From Chloroflexota bacterium (lineage in GTDB: Bacteria > Chloroflexota > Dehalococcoidia > DSTF01 > RBG-16-68-14): a stretch of 5,246 nt of DNA. Position 1 is the stretch's first letter. Each line of letters begins with the position of its first letter. This document shows, in pieces, positions 1-5,110 of this stretch. The notes beneath the pieces are model-generated. The model did no database searches. It saw only the letters and a list, made by a program, of their open reading frames with translations, and was not told the DNA's origin. Made by a program: the position numbers and the translations under genes. The stretch is taken from contig JADFRJ010000178.1 in assembly GCA_022561355.1 (NCBI GenBank), positions 1 to 5,246 of the forward strand, in the 5' to 3' direction.

Positions 1-888
1 GTTGCGTCATTGCAGCACCCAGACGCGGACTCCGCGATCGTACGGCAGGCGCTGGGCAGCCCGGAGCCGTTCGGGCCGATCGAGGTCGAGGACGCCGACG
101 GCCCGCGCATCGTTGCGGGCGGCTGCGGCGCGACGTGGTCGCCGGACGGCGATCTGTTCGTCTTCTACAACGGCTTCGGCATCGCGCTGAAGGACCCCGA
201 TGCGCCGGTGGAAGACGTCGACCTGATCGTGACGAACGCGGCGCTGGGCGTTACGCTTGAGGAGCATGAGGTCGCCAACCCCGACGGCCACCTTACGCAG
301 CCCTGCTTCGGACTGGGCATCTCGTGGTCGGCCGACGCGGCCATCGGCATAGGCACAACGCCAGAGCTTTCCTCCTCGCCCGCCGACGGGACGCGGCTGT
401 ACCGCAGCGAGCGCCTCGACATCGAGTTCGCTCTGCCGGACTCCTGGACTGGCGCGGGCGTGCCGATGCCGTACGCGACCTGCGGGGGCTGCCTTGTACT
501 GGGGCCAATCGGTGCGGAACCACCGTATGGAATTTCGATCTTCGAAACCGTTGGCGACCTCAGCGGGCCGGAATGCGGCAACAAGTTCGGGGGCTGCCCG
601 ATCATGGCTTACTTCGGCATCCGCGGGCTTCGCAACGGAGAGGAAACTCCGCTGACGGTCGCAGGCGTAGACGCGGCGCAACAGCGAATCTTCCGCCAAC
701 CGCCTCTAGGACTCACGAACCAGACGGGCGAGCTGCGGCTGTATCACGAACTTGCGACCGGGGTCGATACACCGCTAGGTACCGATCTCATGATCATCGG
801 TTTCTATCGAGAGGACGATGGGGTTGGCGAGCTGGAGGTCGAAATTGCCTACGACGCGCTGCTGAAGAGCTTGGCGATCGAGGAGTAG
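1..888 (+). CDS. Partial gene, unknown function; possible beta-propeller blade plus PsbP-like C-terminal domain
   Basis: The reading frame is open from the first base of the window, so the true start lies upstream. A TTG at base 10 could start translation, but nothing supports it as the real start. The visible part is about 295 residues and ends with a TAG. Near residues 43-54 the segment ATWSPDGDLFVF resembles a blade of the PD40/TolB-type beta-propeller. From about residue 132 the stretch LYRSERLDIEFALPDSW resembles the opening of PsbP-like or related secreted lipoprotein domains. The end, with an acidic-hydrophobic strand and then YDALLKSLAI, fits the closing helix of such a domain. Cysteines cluster at CGGC and ECGNKFGGC and could form disulfides, as in an exported protein. 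No signal peptide can be judged because the N-terminus is missing. The gene converges on dnaK and has no evident link to the chaperone operon. The coding call is firm; the domain calls are pattern recognition and tentative. Confidence 0.8.
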   Translation, partial: VASLQHPDADSAIVRQALGSPEPFGPIEVEDADGPRIVAGGCGATWSPDGDLFVFYNGFGIALKDPDAPVEDVDLIVTNAALGVTLEEHEVANPDGHLTQPCFGLGISWSADAAIGIGTTPELSSSPADGTRLYRSERLDIEFALPDSWTGAGVPMPYATCGGCLVLGPIGAEPPYGISIFETVGDLSGPECGNKFGGCPIMAYFGIRGLRNGEETPLTVAGVDAAQQRIFRQPPLGLTNQTGELRLYHELATGVDTPLGTDLMIIGFYREDDGVGELEVEIAYDALLKSLAIEE

Positions 889-963
889 CAGTTCTTGCCG
901 AGTTCAGAGAGCGGCGGTTGAAAGCCCTGGTTCGAAATGACGAGCGCGAATGATCAAGGAACG

Positions 964-990
964 AGACTCTTCGCTTCGCTCAGAGTGACA
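964..990. repeat. Repeat-like segment with short inverted ends (ACTCT...AGAGT)
   Basis: The segment contains ACTCT (966-970) and AGAGT (982-986), which can pair around an 11-nt loop containing the tandem motif TCGCTTCGCTC. I recall very similar sequence (the AGCGAAGCGAAGA motif on the other strand) as a dispersed intergenic element in many environmental genomes, including Chloroflexota. Only one copy is in this window, so its repeat status rests on recall and not on the sequence itself. Confidence 0.4.
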
Positions 991-1010
991 GGCGATTTTC
1001 GGACTAGCTT

Positions 1011-1030
1011 GTAGAAGCTGCGGCTTCTGC
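1011..1030 (-). terminator. Hairpin downstream of dnaK, possible terminator
   Basis: The arms GTAGAAGC (1011-1018) and GCTTCTGC (1023-1030) pair over 8 positions with one G-T wobble around a 4-nt loop. It lies about 65 nt beyond the dnaK stop and about 120 nt beyond the stop of the convergent gene, so it could serve either. No U-run follows on either strand, so it is not a canonical intrinsic terminator and could equally be a palindromic repeat. Confidence 0.3.
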
Positions 1031-1035
1031 GGCAG

Positions 1036-1049
1036 GTCAGGCTAGGGCC
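1036..1049 (+). repeat. Fragment of the GTCAGGC palindromic repeat
   Basis: The bases GTCAGGCTAGG repeat exactly the first 11 bases of the palindrome at 3800-3816. The right arm here is not intact (GGCC instead of GCCTGAC). This looks like a decayed or partial copy, though 11 matching bases could also be chance. Confidence 0.35.
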
Positions 1050-1094
1050 AACGCTGGACGTGCGCCTCTATTTCTAGTTTCGAGCGTCTAGCCG

Positions 1095-3008
1095 TTAGAC
1101 CTCGCGGAACTCACCTTCGACGGTGCCTTCGGCCTCTTTCTCTTCTTCGGCGTCCGCCGCGGGTGCTTCGCCGTCCGCGCCGACCGGGGCGGCCTCGCCC
1201 TCCGGCGGCTCCTCGTACATGGCGGCGCCGATCTTCTGCATCGACTCACTCAACTCCGTCATGGTGCGCTGGATCGCCTCGGAGTCCTGGCCGGCTAACG
1301 CGTCACGGACGGCCTTCACCTTGGCCTCGACTTCAGCCTTAAGGTCGTCAGCGACCTTCTCCGCCTGTTCACGGAGCGTCTTCTCGGCTGTGTACGCGAG
1401 CGAGTCGGCCTGGTTGCGGATCTCGACCTCCTCGCGGCGCTTCTGGTCCTCCTCGGCGTGGAGTTCAGCGTCCTGGCGCAGCTTCTCGACTTCGTCCTTG
1501 TCGAGGCCGGAGCCCGCCGTGATCGTGATCTTCTGCTCGCGGCCGGTCGCCTTGTCCTGAGCGCTGACGTTAAGGATGCCGTTCGCGTCGATGTCGAACG
1601 ACACCTCAATCTGGGGAAGGCCGCGCGGCGCCGGCGGGATACCATCCAGCATGAAGCGGCCAAGCGACTTGTTGTCGCCGGCCATGGAACGTTCGCCCTG
1701 CACAATGTTGATCTCAACGCTCGGCTGGTTGTCGGCCGCCGTCGAGAACGTCTGGCTCTTGCTGGTGGGAATCGTGGTGTTGCGCGGGATGACAGGCGTC
1801 CCGACGCCGCCGAGCGTCTCGATGCCGAGCGTCAGCGGCGTCACGTCCAGCAGAAGGACGTCGCTGACGTCGCCCTTCAGCACGCCAGCCTGAATGGCGG
1901 CGCCGATGGCGACCACTTCGTCCGGGTTGACGCCCTTGTGCGGCTCCTTGCCGAAGAACTCCTGCACGATCTCCTGCACCTTGGGCATGCGCGTCTGGCC
2001 ACCAACGAGGACTACCTCGTCGACCGCCGACGCATCGATGCCCGCGTCGGAGAGCGCCTGCTTGCAGGGGGCGAGTGTGCTATCCACAAGATCGCCGACG
2101 AGCTGCTCCAGCTTGGCGCGCGTGAGCGTGATGGTCAGGTGCTTGGGGCCGGAGGAGTCCGCCGTGATGAACGGCAGGTTGATCTCGGTCTGGAGCACGG
2201 TGGACAGTTCGATCTTCGCCTTCTCGGCGCCTTCGCGCAGGCGCTGGAGCGCCATCGGGTCGTTCTTCAGATCGATCGCCTGCTCCTTCTTGAACTCTTC
2301 CGCCAGCCAATCGATGATGCGCTGGTCGAAGTCGTCGCCGCCGAGGTGGGTGTCGCCGCTGGTCGCCTTGACCTGGAAGGTGCCTTCGCCCAGCTCCAGG
2401 ATTGAGACATCGAACGTGCCGCCGCCGAGGTCGAACACGGCGATCGTCTCGTCGCCCTTCTTTTCGAGGCCGTAGGCGAGCGCGGCGGCCGTCGGCTCGT
2501 TGATGATGCGCAGCACCTCCAGGCCGGCGATGCTGCCGGCGTCCTTGGTGGCCTGGCGCTGGCTGTCGTTGAAGTAGGCCGGGACGGTGATCACGGCTTC
2601 GGTGACGGGCTGGCCGAGATAGGCCTCCGCGTCCGTCTTCAGCTTCTGCAGGATCATGGCGGCGATCTCAGGCGGTGAGTAGCTCTTCTCGCCCATCGTC
2701 ACCTGCGTGTCGCCGTTATCGGCCTTGGAGATAACGTAGGAGAGCAGCTCGACGTCCTTCTTGATCTCGGCGTCGTCGAAGCGGCGGCCCATCAGGCGCT
2801 TGACTGAGTAGACGGTGTTCTGCGGGTTCGTCACCGCCTGGTTCTTGGCGACGGTGCCGACGAGGCGCTCGCCCGTCTTGCTGACCGCGACGACGGACGG
2901 CGTGATCCGACCGCCTTCCGAGTTCGGGATGATGGTTGGCTCCCCACCCTCCATGACGGCGATCACGCTGTTGGTGGTCCCCAGGTCGATTCCAATTACC
3001 TTAGCCAT
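1095..3008 (-). CDS. dnaK: Molecular chaperone DnaK (Hsp70)
   Basis: Cytosolic ATP-dependent Hsp70 that binds exposed hydrophobic segments of unfolded proteins; it works with GrpE and a DnaJ. At 637 residues it is full length. The nucleotide-binding domain shows the phosphate-loop signature IDLGTTNS (7-14), DLGGGTFD (193-200, with Thr198 matching the autophosphorylated Thr199 of E. coli), Lys70 in VKRLMGRRF, and VLVGGQTRMPKVQ (333-345). The interdomain linker DVLLLDVTPLTLGIET (383-398) leads into the substrate-binding beta domain. A charged helical lid spans about 505-600, followed by an Ala/Glu/Pro-rich disordered tail ending in EGEFREV. The insertion at about 77-100, absent from Bacillus DnaK, is present. 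The start is set by AGAGGA at 3016-3021, 7 nt upstream of the ATG. The start overlaps the stop of the preceding small gene, so translation may be coupled. No dnaJ follows. Identification is certain. Confidence 0.99.
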   Translation of the reverse strand: MAKVIGIDLGTTNSVIAVMEGGEPTIIPNSEGGRITPSVVAVSKTGERLVGTVAKNQAVTNPQNTVYSVKRLMGRRFDDAEIKKDVELLSYVISKADNGDTQVTMGEKSYSPPEIAAMILQKLKTDAEAYLGQPVTEAVITVPAYFNDSQRQATKDAGSIAGLEVLRIINEPTAAALAYGLEKKGDETIAVFDLGGGTFDVSILELGEGTFQVKATSGDTHLGGDDFDQRIIDWLAEEFKKEQAIDLKNDPMALQRLREGAEKAKIELSTVLQTEINLPFITADSSGPKHLTITLTRAKLEQLVGDLVDSTLAPCKQALSDAGIDASAVDEVVLVGGQTRMPKVQEIVQEFFGKEPHKGVNPDEVVAIGAAIQAGVLKGDVSDVLLLDVTPLTLGIETLGGVGTPVIPRNTTIPTSKSQTFSTAADNQPSVEINIVQGERSMAGDNKSLGRFMLDGIPPAPRGLPQIEVSFDIDANGILNVSAQDKATGREQKITITAGSGLDKDEVEKLRQDAELHAEEDQKRREEVEIRNQADSLAYTAEKTLREQAEKVADDLKAEVEAKVKAVRDALAGQDSEAIQRTMTELSESMQKIGAAMYEEPPEGEAAPVGADGEAPAADAEEEKEAEGTVEGEFREV

Positions 3009-3267
3009 TGTCCTGTCCTCTTTCTGGCTGATCCAAACCTGATGAGTTCGTCAGGTAGTTCTGCTCAGCTTCATCGAATGCCTGCTGTAGCTGGCCTAGC
3101 TCGAACTGCAGATAGTCGAGGCGTTGCTGCTGGTCCACGTCCGGGTCGTGGCCAGGCATGATCTCGATGTTCAGCGCGCGGATCTGGTGCTCCACACGTT
3201 CCTTGACCGCGAGAGTCATATCCTTGCGCTCGCGCCACTCGTTGATGACAGCGTTGTCTGGGGTCAT
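3001..3267 (-). CDS. Small helical hypothetical protein overlapping the dnaK start
   Basis: Encodes 88 residues that I do not recognise. The start is supported by GGAG six bases upstream of the ATG. An internal ATG at residue 17 has AAGGA almost touching it and is less likely. Residues about 10-36 (WRERKDMTLAVKERVEHQIR) and 44-72 (DQQQRLDYLQFELGQLQQAF) look like two charged amphipathic helices separated by a PGHDPD turn, giving a possible helical hairpin or coiled coil. The last 15 residues are polar and probably disordered. There is no signal peptide, membrane segment or cysteine. The stop TAA lies inside the start of dnaK: the eight bases ATGGCTAA are shared in different frames, a typical coupling arrangement. 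Its position suggests co-expression with dnaK, but no chaperone-related motif is visible. Confidence 0.65.
   Translation of the reverse strand: MTPDNAVINEWRERKDMTLAVKERVEHQIRALNIEIMPGHDPDVDQQQRLDYLQFELGQLQQAFDEAEQNYLTNSSGLDQPERGQDNG
3016..3021 (-). promoter_or_regulatory. Ribosome binding site of dnaK
   Basis: AGAGGA on the minus strand, within AAAGAGGA, sits 7 nt before the dnaK ATG. It lies inside the last codons of the upstream small gene, so ribosomes finishing that gene pass over the dnaK initiation region. Confidence 0.75.
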
Positions 3268-3282
3268 TGTGTTCTCCGTTCC

Positions 3283-3300
3283 GTCAGGCTGAAGCCTGAC
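3283..3300. repeat. Palindromic repeat copy A (GTCAGGC-TGAA-GCCTGAC)
   Basis: A perfect 7-bp inverted repeat with a TGAA loop lies in the 45-nt spacer between two small genes. With copy B (3800-3816) it shares both arms and also the flanking CCTC to the right, which supports common descent over chance palindromy. In the transcript it would form a hairpin just upstream of the ribosome binding site of the 88-residue gene. No U-run follows. Confidence 0.7.
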
Positions 3301-3312
3301 CCTCTGGTTGAT

Positions 3313-3519
3313 TTACGCGCGCACTCGCCGGCTCTGCAGCTGTCTCCGATAATCGACGTGAGCACGACCTGTCCTCTCGGACTCTTGCTCGGCATCGTAG
3401 TACGCCATGTGCCAGGCAAGTGGCCGTTGTGTGTTCACCGCGGCTTCTTCTTTGAATTTCTCCACAACATTGATCGCGCCCATGTGAGCCATCTCTAGTT
3501 GTCGTTCCTGCTCGTTCAT
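3313..3519 (-). CDS. Small hypothetical protein, 68 residues
   Basis: I do not recognise this protein. I chose the ATG at 3519 because AAGGAG (3531-3536) lies 11 nt upstream. The in-frame GTG four codons earlier would directly abut that site and is unlikely. The product is hydrophilic: a Glu/Gln-rich helix at about 2-30 (NEQERQLEMAHMGAINVVEK), a short aromatic patch PLAWHMAYYDAE (33-44), and an Arg-rich tail (RRQLQSRRVRA). There is no signal peptide or membrane segment. It follows the preceding small gene by 8 nt, so the two are probably co-translated. Base composition is lower in GC than in dnaK. A real gene is plausible given the ribosome binding site and tight packing, but it is short and unverified. 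Confidence 0.55.
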   Translation of the reverse strand: MNEQERQLEMAHMGAINVVEKFKEEAAVNTQRPLAWHMAYYDAEQESERTGRAHVDYRRQLQSRRVRA

Positions 3520-3527
3520 TGAGTAAG

Positions 3528-3776
3528 TCACTCCTTGCCAGCCATGTCGGCTGCGCTATTCAGATGCAGAAAGCTTCTTGCGCTTGTTGCGTTTCTCCAG
3601 GCCGAGTGACGGAGAGGCGGCTGCTCTGGGCCAAGCACTAAGTACTCAATCACCCAGTACCGCCGATCGCCGTGGCGCCTTGGAACCAGCTTAACTTCGT
3701 CGAGAGTCTTCCAAGGAACATCCTCTCGAATGGGTACACTTCTAACCTCTTCTTCGTCTACTATTCCGCAACTCAT
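3528..3776 (-). CDS. Small hypothetical protein, 82 residues, C-terminal frame uncertain
   Basis: I do not recognise this protein. The ATG is preceded by AAGGAG (3787-3792) at 10 nt. Residues about 13-48 look like a small beta-rich unit: VPIREDVPWKTLDEVKLVPR, then a turn HGDR, then the strand RYWVIEYLVLG. After residue ~50 the sequence changes character (HSAWRNATSARSFLHLN). In this part the two other minus-strand frames are also open. One of them reads LGLEKRNKRKKLSASE before a TAG at 3556-3558, a convincing basic C-terminus with more GC-rich codons. A frameshift, real or from sequencing or assembly, is therefore possible; otherwise the gene ends as given, at a TGA 8 nt before the next start. 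No function can be assigned. Confidence 0.55.
   Translation of the reverse strand: MSCGIVDEEEVRSVPIREDVPWKTLDEVKLVPRRHGDRRYWVIEYLVLGPEQPPLRHSAWRNATSARSFLHLNSAADMAGKE
3531..3536 (-). promoter_or_regulatory. Ribosome binding site deciding the start of the 68-residue gene
   Basis: AAGGAG on the minus strand overlaps the final codons of the preceding gene (Lys-Glu-stop). Its 11-nt spacing favours the ATG at 3519 over the upstream GTG, which would have no spacing at all. Confidence 0.55.
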
Positions 3777-3786
3777 CGCTTCGCCG

Positions 3787-3792
3787 CTCCTT
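3787..3792 (-). promoter_or_regulatory. Ribosome binding site of the 82-residue gene
   Basis: AAGGAG on the minus strand lies 10 nt before the ATG. It is directly downstream, in transcript order, of the palindrome at 3800-3816. Confidence 0.5.
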
Positions 3793-3799
3793 GGCGTTT

Positions 3800-3816
3800 G
3801 TCAGGCTAGGCCTGAC
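3800..3816. repeat. Palindromic repeat copy B (GTCAGGC-TAG-GCCTGAC)
   Basis: A perfect 7-bp inverted repeat with a 3-nt loop in the 73-nt spacer between the HEPN-like gene and the 82-residue gene. The arms and the right-hand flank CCTC (3817-3820) are identical to copy A at 3283-3304; only the loop differs (TAG against TGAA). In the transcript the hairpin lies upstream of the next ribosome binding site. No U-run follows, so it is more likely a repeat or RNA-stability element than a terminator. Confidence 0.7.
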
Positions 3817-3849
3817 CCTCGGTGTCGCCGTTTCGCTGCCTCTGTTCGT

Positions 3850-4464
3850 TCAATTCAGCCCTAGCTTGTCCATCCAGTTACTGAGTTGAGCGACGTGCTC
3901 CTTAAGATTCTCTAGATTAACCACCCCGAATTCTGTGTCCTCATCTCGGACAGGAAAGTCTGCGTCGGGATAACGGAAGCTAAGAGATTGCTCGTCCAAC
4001 TCATGCAGTACCTGTACGTAGCACTGCGCTTCGTCGAAGCGGTCAGTAAATCGATCCTCTCCGTATTGCTTCTCTGCGAGCCGCCGAAGATGGTTCCAAA
4101 GACCTATTAGCATGTGGCTTTTTCGGATCTTGGGGCCATCCGTCGGGAATCCAGAGAAACGACGGATTTGGTTCGTCATTCGAAGCTCAAGGTAGTGCCG
4201 ATACCCAAAGAAGATCGGATACACCATCGCCTCATTCCAGTGAGACGGCGAACCATCTTCCAGCAGATGATCGACCAGTTCATCACTGGCCATCTTGAAG
4301 CCCAAGGGATACAGTTCGTGCTTCCCGAATCCGCGCGCAGGATTGCGAGACGACAACCATGCGTTGGAATCACTCCGAGGATTCCGCGTCAGGATCTTTG
4401 CCTTAAGGCGAGCCACCTTCTCGTTTACGTTCTCGACCGCAGGTAGCGTAGGTGTCTGTTTCAT
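3850..4464 (-). CDS. Putative HEPN-like domain protein
   Basis: Encodes about 204 residues; function unknown. Two adjacent ATGs are possible. The second, at 4464, sits 5 nt from AGAGGA and is preferred over the one at 4467, which is only 2 nt away. Numbering from 4464, a basic N-terminus (about 1-45) precedes a helical region with AMVYPIFFGYRHYLELRM (79-96), KSHMLIGLWNHLRRLAEK (115-132), then HELDEQSLSFRYP (154-166), and a final helix LENLKEHVAQLSNWMDKL (184-201). This series (a helix with RHxLEL, then H-xxx-LW, then D-xx-S-xx-FRYP) is one I associate with HEPN-like all-alpha domains. The catalytic RNase form Rx4-6H is not obvious, so activity cannot be claimed. It is the first gene of the cassette after grpE. 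Its base composition is lower in GC than the chaperone genes (27 of 60 bases at 3901-3960), consistent with acquisition. The coding call is strong, the family call tentative. Confidence 0.75.
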   Translation of the reverse strand: MKQTPTLPAVENVNEKVARLKAKILTRNPRSDSNAWLSSRNPARGFGKHELYPLGFKMASDELVDHLLEDGSPSHWNEAMVYPIFFGYRHYLELRMTNQIRRFSGFPTDGPKIRKSHMLIGLWNHLRRLAEKQYGEDRFTDRFDEAQCYVQVLHELDEQSLSFRYPDADFPVRDEDTEFGVVNLENLKEHVAQLSNWMDKLGLN

Positions 4465-4495
4465 CATCTTCCTCTGTTAGGCTCAGCTCTGTCCT

Positions 4496-4517
4496 GGGCC
4501 GAGCTGAAGCTCGGCCC
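4496..4517 (-). repeat. Perfect 9-bp hairpin abutting the grpE stop
   Basis: Arms GGGCCGAGC (4496-4504) and GCTCGGCCC (4509-4517) pair perfectly around a TGAA loop, the same loop as copy A. It begins at the base next to the grpE stop codon. It could act as a partial terminator or 3'-end protector reducing transcription from grpE into the cassette, but no U-run follows on the minus strand (the next bases are AGGACAGAGC). It may be a longer relative of the GTCAGGC palindromes. Confidence 0.7.
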
Positions 4518-5105
4518 CTACGAGGTCTCCTTCTCTGCGTTCTCCTCGCCGTTCGCCGGTTCCTTCTGTTCGCCGCCGCCTTTGCCGACGACGACCATGG
4601 CGGGGCGGATGACGCGATCGCCGAGCTTGTAGCCCTTCTGGACGACCGAGAGGACCTTGCCCTCTTCGCCATCCACTTCGCTGATCGCCTCGTGCACGGT
4701 GGGGTCGAACTGCTGGGCGTCCGCCTCGATCTCGGTGACGCCGGCGTTCTGGAGCACCGCCTCGAACTTGCGGTAGATCATCCAGATGCCATCGATCCAC
4801 GTCAGCCCAGAGAGCTTCGGGTCGACGTTTTTCAGCGCGCGCTCGATGTCGTCCATCAGCGGCAGCAGATTGATGATCAGGGAAACGCTGGCCAGCCTGG
4901 CCACCTCGCGACGCTCTTCCTCCATCCGCCGCTTGTAGTTCTGATAGTCGGCGGCGGAGCGCTGCCAGCTCTCGTAGTGCTTGCCCGCGCGCTGCTTCTC
5001 TTCTTCCAACCGCGTGCGCAGGCCTTCGACGTCGTCCGGCTCCTGCCGGTCGACGGCTTCCCCGGCCGCGGCATTCGCGACCTCTTCCGCTTGTTCGTCA
5101 GTCAT
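4518..5105 (-). CDS. grpE: Nucleotide exchange factor GrpE
   Basis: Cytosolic homodimeric co-chaperone that opens the DnaK nucleotide-binding domain to release ADP. The 195-residue length is typical. An acidic disordered N-terminus (1-25) leads into the long dimer coiled coil (about 26-75, with SAADYQNYKRRMEEER at 50-65). The helical segment LLPLMDDIERAL follows at 80-91. The C-terminal beta domain carries the family signature: FDPTVHEAIS (133-142), then GKVLSVVQKGYKLGDRVIRPAMVVV (149-173, given here as its span). A Gly/Glu-rich tail of about 20 residues ends the protein. The ATG lies 5 nt after the hrcA stop. The Shine-Dalgarno is weak (only GGGG about 8 nt upstream), so translation is probably coupled to hrcA. 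The stop is followed at once by the hairpin at 4496-4517. Identification is certain. Confidence 0.97.
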   Translation of the reverse strand: MTDEQAEEVANAAAGEAVDRQEPDDVEGLRTRLEEEKQRAGKHYESWQRSAADYQNYKRRMEEERREVARLASVSLIINLLPLMDDIERALKNVDPKLSGLTWIDGIWMIYRKFEAVLQNAGVTEIEADAQQFDPTVHEAISEVDGEEGKVLSVVQKGYKLGDRVIRPAMVVVGKGGGEQKEPANGEENAEKETS

Positions 5106-5110
5106 CGCTT

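Larger units (their letters stand above)
889..1094. other. Convergent intergenic region without a gene
   Basis: This is the 206-nt gap between the stops of the plus-strand gene and dnaK. I see no credible ORF or RNA gene in it. It holds a repeat-like stretch at 964-990, a hairpin at 1011-1030 and a fragment of the palindromic repeat at 1036-1049, so it is mostly repeat-derived or terminator-like sequence. No T-rich tract follows the hairpin on either strand. Confidence 0.7.

Noticed and set aside
7..699. 230-codon minus-strand frame opposite the left partial gene
   Set aside because: It is Arg/Ala/Val-rich shadow sequence. The plus-strand frame has domain-like features and runs unbroken from the window edge.
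1458..2405. Long open frame (315 codons) on the plus strand opposite dnaK, and another at 1894-2475
   Set aside because: Long antisense frames opposite GC-rich dnaK genes are a known by-product of codon bias. The translations are low-complexity Arg/Val/Leu/Ser-rich, and dnaK on the other strand is unambiguous.
3124..3498. 124-codon plus-strand frame across the small-gene region
   Set aside because: It crosses the spacer and palindrome at 3283-3300 and opposes two frames with good ribosome binding sites and tight packing, so the minus-strand genes are preferred.
3633..3646. AGCACTAAGTACTC, resembling a CIRCE half-site
   Set aside because: It lacks the 9-nt spaced TTAGCACTC/GAGTGCTAA structure and lies inside a coding frame. 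CIRCE is expected upstream of hrcA, outside the window.
3001..4517. A heat-shock or housekeeping promoter directly upstream of dnaK or within the cassette
   Set aside because: I looked for -35/-10 pairs on the minus strand and found none convincing, so I report no promoter.
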